Source of the DNA: Euryodendron excelsum
Taxonomy: Eukaryota; Streptophyta; Magnoliopsida; Ericales; Pentaphylacaceae
Length of the DNA stretch: 64,000 nt
Assembly (NCBI GenBank): GCA_033060915.1
Contig: CM065383.1
Span: forward strand, 15,878,501-15,942,500
Direction: 5' to 3'
The notes beneath the pieces are model-generated. The model was not told the origin of the DNA. It worked only from the letters and a program-made list of their open reading frames with translations, and did not search any database. The translations under genes and the position numbers were made by a program. Shown in pieces: positions 25,301 to 35,346 of this stretch (position 1 is its first letter; each line of letters opens with the position of its first letter).

Positions 25301-28300
25301 TTGCGCATAATGAAAGACTTGCCACGAGATATATATATATATATATCTGTGTTCCTATCTAAGGCTAGCTCTCCCTTTTTACATGTGCTATATGAACAGT
25401 GAACAAACTCACTTGTTTGTTACTAACAATTGGGATGTGTTAAATGATGTCGTGTGTAACCTGTAATAGGAGAGTTGCCTGCCTAATGTACCATATTGTA
25501 TGGTTATTCCCCTTGAATAAAACCACTCATGGCATAGACATCATATTTATAGGATGGTTTCTCACTACATGTGTATTATGTCAAATTGATGGAGGCATTA
25601 ATGCTTTCTTCACTCTTTTGATAAGGGTCGTTTTGTGAGACCAAATACCATTTGATTATCAAGTTTGATGGTAACTTTCTTGACTATCATGCACTTCGAT
25701 TGTTTTTCTTTCATGTTTTAACATATTTTTATAGCTTCTTTGCTGTTATCACGAAATCAGAGGATTTTATTCCAGAATTCCAGTATAACATTCAGATGAT
25801 GAGTTCCAAGAGAGTTTCACATGAAAAGTTTGTTTTGGATAACACAGGAAAGGCCACTGTCACTTAATAGGACACCTGCCTTCTGATCGCGGTTTGCGTA
25901 ATATGCAGAAGGAAAGTCCCGTCCAAACTGGTGTTGGACATATGGCTAATTTACAGAAGCAGATGCCAAATGGTCACCATTTCGTTGGACTTCCAGGGAA
26001 TGCACAGAAGGAAGTGCAGCGAGATCAGCCTATTATTGGTCTTGCTGCTAATGTGGGCCATGAACTGAGTACACAACCTGGAAATCACTGCAGAACCAGT
26101 TCCCACAATGGATTGCTTGCTGCTGAGCCAACCGTTGGGCTTGCAGCTGTAAGTGGAAAACATCCTTGCATCGTTATTATCCTTATCCTACAACACACAT
26201 GCATCGTGTCTTTCTATTAGGGTCATCATAGCATAATCAATTCCAAGGACATGCAGTTGGTCAAAGTGCAAAAATTAGACATGGTTAAATTCCCTACCAT
26301 TGTCAAAATGGTGAGGCGTAAGTGGTGGCCTTGTTTGTATCCTTGTTACAAAGTTATGTTTTATGCAATTTGTCATTTGTTGTTACATGTTTGAGCAGTT
26401 TGTTTCTCGTACAATTTCTTTTTTGCTGTTGATTGCTAACAGAATTGGCCTGATCTCCACTCCTATAAATAATTTTGAGTGGTTTGGTGGCAAAGCAATT
26501 TGATCCTACCGATCCAAAAAAAAAAATTTACCAACCAAAAAAAGAGCAATTTTGGTCCTTTAATTTAAGGGCAGTCCCAATCCAAAAACTACAGAATAAT
26601 CAGATCTCTCAGCAGAAGAACAACCTTTGACCTGTGTGGTTTTGTGGTGGTGGTTGTGGGGTTTTTTTTTTATTTTTGGGCGCGGGGGGGGGGGGGGGGG
26701 GGGGGGGGTGTGTGTGTGGGTGTGGGTGTTGGAGAATAAAGAAGACAATGAGAAACACCAACAATAGCCAAGCAATGTAAACCTATCAATTGCAATAAAA
26801 AAGGTTTTCTAAATGTCATTGCTTTGCCCTAAATCTGTTTGGATTATTTGTACTTTCTCACAAAATACATGCAGGTTTTGTACTTTCAGTAGTTGTAGTA
26901 TTATGTCTTTGTTTTGGTCCTAAATTGTTTATGTTTTTAGAGGGACTCTTGTTATATGCCTATGGAAATGATACAAAAGATTGTTTTGTTTGTTATTCAT
27001 GGTTTAGATGCATTGCAGGTGTCTGTTCAGGAAGGGGCATCTGTAAATAGTACAATGTCCACGTCGATCGATCAGATATGTGAAGAGAACATCCAACTGT
27101 TCATGAGGTAAATATCAAGCCTTAAACGTAGCAGTCTGGAAATTTTCCAACACCTGTCAAGCATTACATGAACACTTCACGGGTAGGCTTCATTAAATCT
27201 TGAAATCTTTTCATTCCTCATAGGTTGATGATCTCTTTGGAGAGATGCGCTTGCACATTGTTAAAAAATTATGGCAGTCATGTGATTTTAGTAGCAAAGA
27301 CTATTACCCAAACAAAAAAGAAAGAGTAAAAACAAAATGAAGAATGTCACAGTTTTTTCATTTTTTTCATGCTGTAGCTGACATTTGAAGTTAACTAATG
27401 GTAGATGAAAATGATTATTTGATGTACTGAAATTGATTTATTTTTTTTATGCAAATGTAACAGTTTTGTTTGATATTAGTTAGCTCCTGAACAAATTTAG
27501 GCATGCTGAAACCTTTGGATGAGTGGTTCTCTTATGATCAATTCATTTTTTGCTCTTTTTATGTGAAAATGGTTTGATCTGGCATACTGAAACAAATACT
27601 AGACATGTGAGCTTTTGCCAGCTGCTCAAATATGGAAGTACTCCATATTCATGGCTGCCTTTGACTTTTGTAATAATTCCAACCACGATGTTGCTCATAT
27701 CTTGCCATCATCATCGAGAACAATTTGGAAATGTCCTAAACTTTAGAAACTTACAGGATATATTTTTCTCTACCACAATTAGCATTCCTGTCAAAATTAT
27801 TGCGATGAAACTGCAAAGAACAAGTATCAAAATGAGGGCAATTGTCAAGAATGTGAGTTTGATATCAGTCTTTCACTTTATAGGCACAAGGGATGATTAA
27901 AACAAAGGGACTGAGCAAACTGCTAAAGATTTTTGTTTTATGGAGTTGTTGATCCTTGTGAGGAGTTACCTGGATAGCAAGTGGTTATATATTTGTACCC
28001 TTTTTGGACGGCAATATTATAACTCTTTCTCATTGAGTTTGGTTCAATTAAAGAGGAGGATGCAGCAGTTGATTCAGACACATATACTTTGCAGTTACTG
28101 TCTTATTGCCCAAGCTGCCCCTACCTCCCTTATTCTTCCATATTCTACAATGCTTAACTAATGATGACTTGATCATTCAAATATTTGGCTCAATTTTGCT
28201 TCCTTGTGTGGCTCTGCTGAATTACATCGGATCATGTCCTCTCCTACAGGTGCGAGGAGCACATCCAGAAGGAGAATGAGTTGAAACAGACGGTATTGTG

Positions 28301-28492
28301 TTTGGATACATGGCTTCAAGCATTTACGTGTGAATCCATACCTAATTCGTTATGTTTTTTGTTGTCTTAATGAACTAGGTTGAAGCTTTAGAGAAACAGT
28401 TGGAAGAAACCAAAAGGAAGTGTGCTCAACTGTCTGCACACTTGGAAAGTAGGAGGAAGCAAAAACTAATGCAACAAACAGAAAAGGTCTGA
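298..28492 (+). CDS. MORC: MORC-family GHKL ATPase, 5'-partial, 14 exons
   Basis: Microrchidia ATPase. Plant members act in nuclear gene silencing and RNA-directed DNA methylation as dimers that use a GHKL ATPase to compact DNA (family knowledge). Exons, all GT-AG and phase-compatible: 298-373, 9712-9790, 9895-10023, 16600-16698, 18193-18300, 18391-18540, 23661-23753, 24325-24376, 24452-24563, 25848-26148, 26221-26310, 27019-27107, 28250-28292, 28379-28492 (TGA). They give about 510 residues. Exon 1 encodes the ATP lid (GNGFKTSTMRLGAD). Exon 2 has LLSYTFLRRTGQDD, exon 6 ILYLRKLKNFQIILRGK, exon 7 GFNVYHKNRLIR, exons 8-9 GVLEANFIEPAHDKQDFERS, and exon 10 opens with the CHLIG motif. The last three exons form a coiled coil (ENELKQTVEALEKQLEETK). 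The N-terminal catalytic box and start codon lie before the window. There is no CW zinc finger, as in plant MORCs. Sequence style suggests the MORC6/MORC1 group, but the subclade is inferred. Confidence 0.93.
1085..1470 (+). mobile_element. LINE 3'-end fragment
   Basis: A short decayed plant L1 tail. One frame reads WLVWRERNRRTFEAKEF, the conserved C-terminal WRERNxRxFE motif of plant LINE ORF2. A 3' UTR with the typical 'gggttgtatccccttgg' phrase follows, then an A-rich end near 1456-1470. The same 3' UTR phrase recurs in the LINE ending at 16094, so both belong to related subfamilies. No catalytic domain remains. Confidence 0.7.
2407..3204 (+). mobile_element. solo LTR, 798 bp, TSD TCAAC
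   Basis: It begins TGTTGGCAC and ends GTGTCAACA, inverted ends with one mismatch. It is flanked by exact 5-bp duplications TCAAC (2402-2406 and 3205-3209). Inside are a TATA-like CTCTATAAATA near 2696-2706 and an AATAAA-type signal near 3018, in the order expected for U3-R-U5 on the + strand. No internal retrotransposon region is present, so recombination between LTRs is inferred. The promoter style is copia-like, but the family is not identified. Confidence 0.8.
3560..4957 (+). mobile_element. internally deleted LINE (ORF1/ORF2 linker joined to 3' tail)
   Basis: At 4560-4802 a frame reads KRVKIFMKVLGIPCDGFEKD and ends NLVSTINYNGRD. This is the conserved stretch of plant L1s just before the endonuclease. 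A LINE-type 3' UTR and an A-rich tail (about 4945-4957) follow almost at once, so the endonuclease and reverse transcriptase are missing. The upstream part (3560-4500) is G-rich and keeps open stretches like an ORF1 tail, but is too decayed to assign with confidence. Confidence 0.6.
5310..5849 (+). mobile_element. LINE 3' fragment with A15 tail
   Basis: Frames read GEHVDHLLLHC and REIWRMVFPVFG, the zf-RVT region at the end of plant L1 ORF2. Downstream, LMWGGRGTIDFFEGE is a decayed WRERNNRTFEG motif. The fragment ends in a 3' UTR and an oligo-A run at 5835-5849. It is 5'-truncated and broken by stops. Confidence 0.75.
7130..8228 (+). mobile_element. LINE ORF2 C-terminal fragment (zf-RVT)
   Basis: It starts around TMSLFTVPCSVMERLENLWR, the post-RT region of plant L1s. 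It continues in another frame as VDWKDVCLPIEKG-like and RKIGLFNRALLGKWLWRF, then GSRVLFWLDSCCGHRLLRE. A 3' UTR and a short A run near 8221-8227 close it. Frameshifts and stops make it inactive. The reverse-transcriptase core is absent (5' truncation). Confidence 0.82.
12350..13790 (-). mobile_element. LINE 3' half, minus strand
   Basis: Read on the minus strand, 13545-13270 encodes the post-RT block: GIRKLCYSTKLYWKKRLWRF, then ERDSLWRRVVTRKYS. Stops and frameshifts interrupt it. The 3' end lies at the left, near 12350, where the minus strand ends in an AT-rich UTR. The 5' end is cut at about 13790, where it abuts an oppositely oriented LINE. Confidence 0.75.
13792..16094 (+). mobile_element. 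LINE ORF2 reverse transcriptase to 3' end, defective
   Basis: Pre-RT motif EEVCWRQKARAL-stop-LKEGDKNTRFFHH lies at about 13874-13965 (the usual Trp codon is now TGA). The RT frame 14194-14886 shows NATFIALIPKK, SQNAFVGRRQILDAG, GLRQGDPLSSLF and the catalytic FVDD at its end. Between ICKLDF and LFYMIERLGF the normal EKAYDHVNW segment is missing, an in-frame deletion that removes part of motif A. Downstream is the zf-RVT region (FLGKWLWRFANEQDSLWRR, 15329-15541), then a 3' UTR with 'gggttgtatccccttg' and an A11 tail at 16084-16094. It is 5'-truncated, lacking the endonuclease. Confidence 0.88.
16140..16370. repeat. dispersed GACACGTGT-rich repeat, copy 1
   Basis: A cluster of gacacgtgtg / acacatgtc / catgtccaac words in both orientations. 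Similar word clusters appear at about 40740-41110 and 49070-49460, all inside introns. They look like one old non-coding repeat family. Ends and target duplications were not resolved. Confidence 0.45.
17369..17636 (-). mobile_element. TRIM-like miniature LTR element, 268 bp
   Basis: Two related terminal repeats lie at 17369-17435 (67 bp) and 17573-17636 (64 bp), sharing the core CTAGTNCCAAAAGCTTAAGCTAT. Read on the minus strand each starts TG and ends CA. Directly inside the 5' repeat is TGGTATTACAGC (17572-17561), which resembles the initiator-Met tRNA primer-binding site TGGTATCAGAGC. A purine-rich GTGAGGGATGG precedes the 3' repeat. There is no coding capacity. No matching 5-bp flanking duplication was found, so the ends could be slightly off. 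Confidence 0.65.
19275..19334. repeat. poly(C)60 homopolymer
   Basis: Sixty consecutive C followed by TCTTC and T8. The length in the real genome may differ, because such runs are error-prone in sequencing. The opposite strand is a G60 tract able to form G-quadruplexes. Confidence 0.9.
20362..22462. mobile_element. probable solo LTR, ~2.1 kb
   Basis: The left end is TGTCACACCC, a common start for Ty3/gypsy LTRs. The right end is GGGTCTTATA (expected CA mutated to TA). Flanks are TGCCA (20357-20361) and TGCAA (22463-22467), a 4/5 match. The interior is non-coding and AT-rich, as in long gypsy LTRs. Orientation is not decided. Confidence 0.45.
23970..24232. repeat. 84-bp tandem repeat, ~3 copies
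   Basis: The word cttgttcag recurs at 23981, 24065 and 24149, a strict 84-bp period, with only a few differences between units. It lies in MORC intron 7, ending about 90 bases before exon 8. Because 84 is a multiple of 3, the minus strand keeps an open frame (24199-23945) with three 28-residue units containing NIHEYVQILNKF. The + strand has one TAG in unit 2. Confidence 0.9.
24564..25847 (+). other. MORC intron 9
   Basis: 1.3 kb splitting the Trp codon of the AEYW motif (TG|G). It contains a G-rich patch (24926-24953), a GA repeat near 24980 and an AT repeat near 25330. No element was identified. Confidence 0.7.
26684..26708. repeat. poly(G)25 followed by (TG)n
   Basis: A homopolymer G run in MORC intron 11, flanked by a T-rich stretch and a TG/GGGTG repeat on the right. 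It is a second G-quadruplex-prone tract in the same gene. Confidence 0.9.
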
Positions 28493-29049
28493 CAGGCCGC
28501 ATTGTTGACCCTGACAAAAGTTAGGATTGCAAGTCTGGCAGAAGGTTTTGGGTTTTACCTTAATTTAGGAAGAATCATTATATGGTTATGTTTTGATAGT
28601 AATGTAGTATGAAGGAAAAAAATGGTTGACTCGTGTGGAAAAGGCTTCATGCCCATAAAAAGAAAGCAAATGAAATATGGAAATTATATCCAAATGGTGC
28701 TGTTCCCTGAAGTCGGTAGCTCTTAAATCCTCGCGAAGCAAATTTCCGTGAGGAATGGGCGTTATATCCAGAAAGAGAAGGGGAAAAAAAAAATAGAAAA
28801 TGGAAGTGTGTTTGATGGCTGATGTATATCACACAGATTTTTATAATGTTTTAATTATATTTGCTAGACTGTAAAAAGTTTAAATTCCCACTTAAATATA
28901 CCATCAACTACGGTCCGTGAGCACAGTAACAATTTTCTGGTTTTATTGTACTGACCGGAAAAAAAAAAAAAAACTTTGAAATCACATTTGGGGGGTGAAT
29001 GTGAGCTGAGCTTGGTGTGAAAGGTTCAATGTTCATAAATTGGACTATA
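28493..29049 (+). other. MORC 3' flank / UTR
   Basis: Follows the TGA of the coiled-coil exon. AT-rich, without an ORF. Several AATA-type signals occur, but no clear poly(A) site can be fixed. Confidence 0.4.
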
Positions 29050-30576
29050 CTGCTTGGTAACGTTTTTCGTTTCTGTTTTTTGTTTTTTTTTTTTCAAAAA
29101 TTTTAAAAACAGTAATTGTTTATGTTATAAAACTAAAAGATCATAAAACAAATAAAAGAATTCAAGATAAAGTGTAGAGAGTAGTTCTTTAAGGAACTGT
29201 CAAATATTTATCAAATGAATTCTTTTAGAACAATTGAGACTAGATTTTCTGGATCACTCAAGATTTTATTGATGTTGTAGAATTAAAAAATACAATGAGT
29301 TTTGAGAAATTATTTATACTTTTTTTTTTCTCTTTATTCCTTTTCTATTTGCTCTCTATTATTTCTTTCTATTTTCTCTCTCTCTCTTTTTCTTAATGGT
29401 ATTTTTTTTCTGTCCGTGAGCTCCTATATTTATAATAGCTAAAGTCGGTTGGGAGGGGGCAACAATTAATTTGACAAGAGACCTGCTTTTACCCCCTCCT
29501 TGACACAGCTCCCTTCCCAGCTCCACACCAAATTTTAATTACATTTACTCTTATACCCTTTGGCACACCCTCCCTCATTAGCCTCGCTCTAATTTTGTTT
29601 TGTTATTTTTGTGTTTTTTTTTTTAGTTTTGTTTCTTTTTTTTTCATTGATTTTGTATTTTTTTTAACTAGTTTTTTTTATTTTTTATCAAATTTATTTT
29701 GTTATCAGTTTTATGATTTTAGGAGTCATTATTTGTAAAAAATTAAAAAGTATAAAATTATAAATCAAAATAAAAATTATACATATGAAACTAACAATTA
29801 ATAGTAAGCACATTTATAACTTACGAACAAACATTTTTTGTCAAATAAAGAGTACATGTAATGATACACAAAAAAGAGATACATACAAATATATAAAAAT
29901 ACAAATTTTAATCAATATTGTTTCTAAATTTTGCTCCCGATGCGTTTGGTGCTGTACTTATTACTTCGTACCACAAATAAACACGTGTCCTATAACAAGC
30001 GACCCATCCTTTAGTTTTGTACGATAAATATTACCACCACCACGTTGAAATGGGTGGTACAGGGAGGGAGAGATTCTGACATGTGTTAAAAATTAAATAA
30101 AATAAAATAATAAAAAATTTGATGAAAAAAATAATAAACAAAACTGATTAAAAAAATTAAACAAAACTAATAAAAAAAGAAACAAAATTAAATAAAACTG
30201 AAAAAAAAAATGCAAGTGAAGGGCTCAGGTGACTTGTTATTTCAAGGAAAAAAGAGAGGTATAAAGGTAATTTAAATGAGAGACAAAATTTACAGGTGGG
30301 AGGGGGGTGTCAGGAAGGGTGAGAGAAGCAATTTGCATTTGACAACTGCATTTGAAGTCGGTTGTGATGAGCAAAGGTCATCCATTTTGTCATCTACTCC
30401 ATTACATAATAGTTTAATGTTTTTTTGTTTTAGTTATTTGCAAAATGTTCATGCTGAAAATAAAAAATATTAAAATGGGCACAACGGTAATCTATAAATG
30501 TTCGTCACCAGATTATAAAAAACACACAAAAAAAAATACATAATAAAAAATAAAAACTAACAACATTACCAAACAG
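29050..30576. mobile_element. foldback-type DNA element with long inverted repeats
   Basis: The left end CTGCTTGGTAACGTT (29050-) matches the right end AACATTACCAAACAG (-30576) as an inverted repeat with two mismatches. Further in, T-rich 29590-29740 mirrors A-rich 30090-30215. A CCCTCC / GACACA block at 29450-29580 mirrors a GGGAGG / TGTCAGG block at about 30220-30330. The whole is therefore a long imperfect palindrome without coding capacity, as in long-TIR non-autonomous (MULE- or hAT-like) elements. No convincing target duplication was found. Confidence 0.55.
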
Positions 30577-31593
30577 ACTAAGTTTTACAATGTTCAATTT
30601 TTTATGTTAGGAATAATCTCTACTCTCTCCGCTCAAGACCATCTAGGTTCAGGCTGTATACAAGAAAAACATCAAGCACAGCATGGGCAATTTTTAGAGG
30701 GGTGACAAGGATTTGATTGGTTTTTTTTATCTCTCTTAAATTGAAGCTGCCATGCTGAAAAACTAAAATTTTGGTTGATCCTGACACACTCCACTGGAGA
30801 TGGATGGCTTGATTGCCGTCTGGAGCATAAATGTTTGATGTCTGAGAACAAGTTCTCATGCAATTTTTTATTGACAATTTAATTTAAAGATTAACCAGTG
30901 GCCATATGCAGTCATTTTGGCATCACTTGCCAAGTATGGAATTCATTTTAGCTCATCGGCTTAGTGTTAAACGTGTCTTTGAGTCAGCTTGACATGTTTG
31001 AGTTGCATTTCTGGTAGGCTTGATTGCATTCGAATTCGGGTTGACAAACAATTATGCATTATGCTTCATGTATAGGATGACAAAATAACTCAACATTTTG
31101 AGTTTCTGCTCTATCCTCTTTTAATGGTACAGGCATAGAATGATACTAATTGGAGTTGGTTTGAGTTTGAAAACAAAATACAATATCCTGCTAGTTTAAA
31201 TTCGTCCCATGATGTGTTTAAAAAAATTACTAACATAAAAATGTAGCATGGGAATGGGGGAGGGGTAAAGTGGTGCGAGAATTGGGAGAGAGGTCACTAT
31301 GCTAGGCGGGATAGGAAAATGGTCTCTTGACCCAAATTTGCTCCGTTGTCATTGCTATTCATGCAGCCTAGGCTTAAGTCCTACCCTTAGACTTGGTATT
31401 TAGATTTTCTATATATTTTACATTCTCATTATCCAGAAGAAAATGGGAATTTAAACATATGTACTTAGTACCATCCCCCAACCCCTTCTCCCAAGATAGA
31501 AAAGCTAAATAACATAGAAATGAAAATTTGTACAATTGGGTTGGTTGTCTTTATAAATAGCTTTCTAGTTATGTGTATGAAATGCATTATTCT

Positions 31594-32248
31594 TGGGGGG
31601 CTTTCTTTCTAGGAGTTGTTTATTTCATTTGGCTCTGGAGAAATAAACAAACATATGAACCAACCGACATTCATGCTTCAGATGACCCTCTGGAGGCCAT
31701 ACAATTAGCAGTGAGAGAAGTGCATTTGGCCCAAGTAATAATGGATGTTAGATGTACTCAGTCGTGGGTGATCTCTTCTTGTCTGCCCGAAGGCTTTGAG
31801 GTCAAAGTTATTAGTAGATGGGTCCTCGGTGGGGAATCCTAACATAGCAGGTGGTGGAGGCCTGAATAGAAAGTCTTGGAAGTGGTGTGGGGTCATGGCT
31901 TCAAAAACATGACTCTTAATCCGATTGCGAAGAAGCCATTCAGCCTATAACTAGGCTCAACAACGACCACTCTTGCTTTAATGTGATCATCCAGAACCGA
32001 ACTCTGTTGAGTCGTGATTGGGCCTGTAGGATAAACCATGTTTGGAGAGATGCCAATGGACCTGCTGACAAGCTAGCCCAGGATACTTTGCAACTCTTTA
32101 TGGGTCCTCAGCTGCTTTGATATCTTCCTCCATCTGTTCAACCTATCCTAACTTGAGATGCCTGTGACTGGGGTCTGCCTAGAACTGTCTTAGTTTAGTT
32201 TGTTTATTTTTGGCTTCGGCTCCCTTTGTACCCATAAAAAAATAAATA
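31594..32248 (+). mobile_element. 5'-truncated LINE with RNase H end, 14-bp TSD
   Basis: Flanked by identical AAATGCATTATTCT at 31580-31593 and 32249-32262. The body encodes VVYFIWLWRNKQTYE, a C-terminal LINE ORF2 motif. Further on is NRTLLSRDWACRINHVWRD, continuing ANGPADKLAQDTL, the end of a plant-type RNase H domain (HVxRxANxxAD). It ends in A-rich sequence (about 32235-32250). The duplication length, 5' truncation and A-tail are the marks of target-primed reverse transcription. Confidence 0.9.
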
Positions 32249-33078
32249 AAATGCATTATTCTAGATCTAGGGAGGTAATGCGTTTATACACGAGGTTCAA
32301 CGGTTTATCATTTCACCTCTTGAGAATTTTTTGCACATCTTACCTTTCATCAATTCTACCATTTGGTTATACGCAACTCTTACCCTTTTTATGCTTGTCA
32401 AATTTCAGGCTAATTAAAAATTATGTCATGCACTTAATATTTTTATGTATCATATAATTCTAATTTTGAGAGTTACATAGTGGCATAGCTAATTCTACGA
32501 TTAACTTAAAATTTGACAAACATGAAAGACAAAAGAGTATATAATCCAATAGTGAATTTTTTGAAATGTAAGACGTACAAAAAAAGAAGTTAATATGGCA
32601 TGGTAAGAATAAATATTTTTACTCTTATAGACTTTGAGAGTAGCCCAACAAAAATAGAGACGAGTTATAAACTTTGAGTTTGAAATCTTTAAAAATTATT
32701 CCTCACTTAAAATACATTTTATTTCTACAACTTTTTAAGTAGGGGCGGCGTTGGTCTTTTATTTTCTTGAAAGGCATAAATAGTGTCAAAGATAACAAAA
32801 TTTATTTGGAGACGAAGAAGAGTGCATAAACTCATCATAAGGCATATAAGTATACAAGTCGAACATAAATTCTCTCTCTTTCCTACCCAAAAACTAAAAT
32901 AGCTAAAATGAATGTGATTTATTATGACTCAAAGATATATAAGTAGCATAAGTTGATTTTTCTAATATTTTACTCCACTAGTTTTTTTTTTCCCCAATGT
33001 TTGACCCTGTTTTTCTCCTTATTTGTTGGTCTCATTATTTTTTGAATTTCAAAATGCACTATTATGGCATTATGTCAT

Positions 33079-35050
33079 TGTAAACACCTTATTTTTGCCT
33101 GCTCGGCAATCTCTGGCCCGACCGGATTCAGTTTCAACATCACAATACATATAAGCTCAAGACGATCCTTTCAAACCCAAATCCAGTCAACCGGTCGCTT
33201 CTCGGGTCCACAAGGTCCTGTTGGAGCCATAAACACCATCATGCCCCTAGGCATTTTAGGTAGCTTTCTGGGACCGGGCGGTCTCGAAAACCGACGCCAT
33301 CCAGGTAGCTTCCTGTGGTCGGGCGATCTAGGAGACCAACACCTTATTAAAATCCAGACAGTTCACTTCTGGTGCCTGCTAGCCCGCCAATGTAGAATGT
33401 CTGTCATACGGTAGTTCTCCGAGATCGGGCGTTCTCGGAGACCAACACTATCCTCACAAGTAGCTTTCTAGGACCAAGCGTTCTTAGAAACCAACATCAC
33501 TTTATAAGTAGCTCTTTGAGACCGGGCGGTCTCAGGGACCAATACCGCACAGGTAGTTTTCCTGGATCGGGTGGTCTCGAGAACCAACACCTAGGTCAAC
33601 ACCGGCACCTGCTAGCCCGACTTGGTGAAAAATGACCAAGCCTGCCCTTTGAGCCTCCAGGCACGTTTTGGGAAAGTTCAAAATCCATTAAAACGGTAAG
33701 TCCACCCTTTAAAAATGTTACTAAACTGTTACGCGTACTCTGCACACCATTTAGCCCAATTCCGGCTGACTCTGGTCAAAATGACTGTTTTGCCCTTGAA
33801 CGCCCCAGCATTGCATAAACCCCACCGAACGGTAAAAGACTCTCCTGAAAACATCCTTGAACGACCCGACACGCTTAACACGACATCCCGACCCATTCCT
33901 GACTATTTTCACCCTAAACCAGTCAAAATGACCATTTTGCTCCTGACAACACAAACGCGCCCCAAAACAATACCAATCCTAGGTTGCTGAACAGCGGGCC
34001 TGGCCATACGCTCTTGTTTAACCTAAGAAGGACCTTACGGTACTAAACACCTATGACTCGATAAAAGTTTCCTTGAGCGTCTCACAAACGCTTCGCCAAA
34101 ATTACCTTTTCCCCCGATTCCCTAGTTGTAACGCATCGTCAAATGACTTGAGAAATGCGTTAACCAAGGAATTTTCGAAAGCTCATTCATGGGTCTTTCC
34201 ATTGATACAACTCGATCGGATAGATCGTTTCTTGAAGCTCCTCATCGTATAGCTAAAAACCTTTTCACAGACCTCAATGTGTCTTCAAACTTTCCAAAGG
34301 TCTTAATGTACCTATTTTTCATCGGCCTCTAGCCTGAACTACGAATGACCTGATTCTCGCAAAATGAGATATGTAGGCAACCTAAAATAGTGCAGTCATA
34401 ACTTCTATTTTAACTCCAACCCCCTTTTCAAAAGTTTCTATCAATCCTAAATTTTTACCTCAAACTCCTTTAAAACTCCCACATTTTTAAATTTCTTTCA
34501 AAACTTGCATCATGTATTATTCATTCGAAAGGTGATGACTAAACCTCATTTTCAAAACTTTAAAGTGGATATTAAGTGGACAATGGTAATCGGTTATTCT
34601 AGTGAGTGAACAAAAGGTGATTAGACATGTAGATACCGAAAAGGCGGGGTAGGGTGATGATTTTAGGATATCTTCCTTACACGTAATCAACCCCCGAATC
34701 ATAGATTTCTATTTTCGAAAGACTAAAATAGAGTTATTTTAAAAAATGACTTAAATCTTTTCAAAGGTTGACAAACAACCTATTTCCTTAAAAACCGAGA
34801 GAATTTTTAAAAATCTTTTTCAAAAACCCTAAGTTTAATCTTCGGATTAATAATTAGTTTTACATGCCTTGACTCACCTAAATTAAGTTAGGTGGCGACT
34901 CCTATTTTTCTAAAAAGTCCTTAATCAAATCAATTTTTAATTCAAATCTAATTTCACTTATCCTTCTAGGAGAACGAGTTCTAATGACATAGTTTCGTGC
35001 TTTTGTGTCCGAGCTAAAAAGACCTTAGACCTAAAAATCAGGGTGCGACA
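33079..35050 (+). mobile_element. solo LTR, 1972 bp, TSD GTCAT (Ty3/gypsy type)
   Basis: It starts TGTAAACACC and ends GGGTGCGACA. Flanks are exact 5-bp duplications GTCAT (33074-33078 and 35051-35055). Near the end it has GAGATATGTAGGCAACC and AGGTGGCGACTCC, phrases I associate with long Tat/Ogre-type gypsy LTRs; that assignment is from memory. It contains six ~47-bp repeat units and no coding region. Its right end lies 296 bp before the NERD1-like start codon. Confidence 0.8.
33260..33592. repeat. six degenerate ~47-bp units inside the LTR
   Basis: Units begin GTAG(C/T)T at 33260, 33305, 33411, 33460, 33508 and 33553. Each carries a GACCGGGCGGTCTC-like core followed by GAGACCAACACC. The spacing is 45-49 bp except one 106-bp gap holding a different segment. 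The core at 33518-33533 is GAGACCG-GG-CGGTCTC, a perfect 7-bp inverted repeat. The block is flanked by two copies of a CCTGCTAGCCCG word (33375 and 33607 regions). Confidence 0.85.
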
Positions 35051-35346
35051 GTCATCATTTTTACCTTTCCTTCTCAATTACTTTTTTTTTTCATTTGCCA
35101 AAAAAGCAGACAGGTTTGAAGAAAAATATTAAAATAAAGACAAAGGGAAGAAAACAAAAAAAAAAAGAAAAAACATAGGGCATCGGAGCGGGTTAGTACC
35201 CCAAATTGTCAAATATCCCTACGGGTCACGACCCAACCCGTTGTACGAACATTAGCCGTTAGGGCTGTACTGTCTCTGTCAGCACCGAAGACTAGTACAT
35301 TCTTGATTGTTCGATCAGTCGACGAAGACGGCGACGGCAACGGAAG
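35051..35346 (+). promoter_or_regulatory. proximal promoter and 5' UTR region of the NERD1-like gene
   Basis: These 296 bases separate the right end of a solo LTR, plus its GTCAT duplication, from the ATG. The distal part is A-rich. The last ~130 bases are G+C-richer and C/G-patterned, as in a plant 5' leader. I see no unambiguous TATA box. The native promoter is either this short stretch or has been partly displaced by or fused to the LTR. Confidence 0.4.

Noticed and set aside
25162..25867. Open frames between MORC exons 9 and 10
   Set aside because: The exon 10 reading frame (KGHCHLIGH) begins at 25848 with an AG acceptor and completes the split Trp codon. The earlier frames do not continue it.
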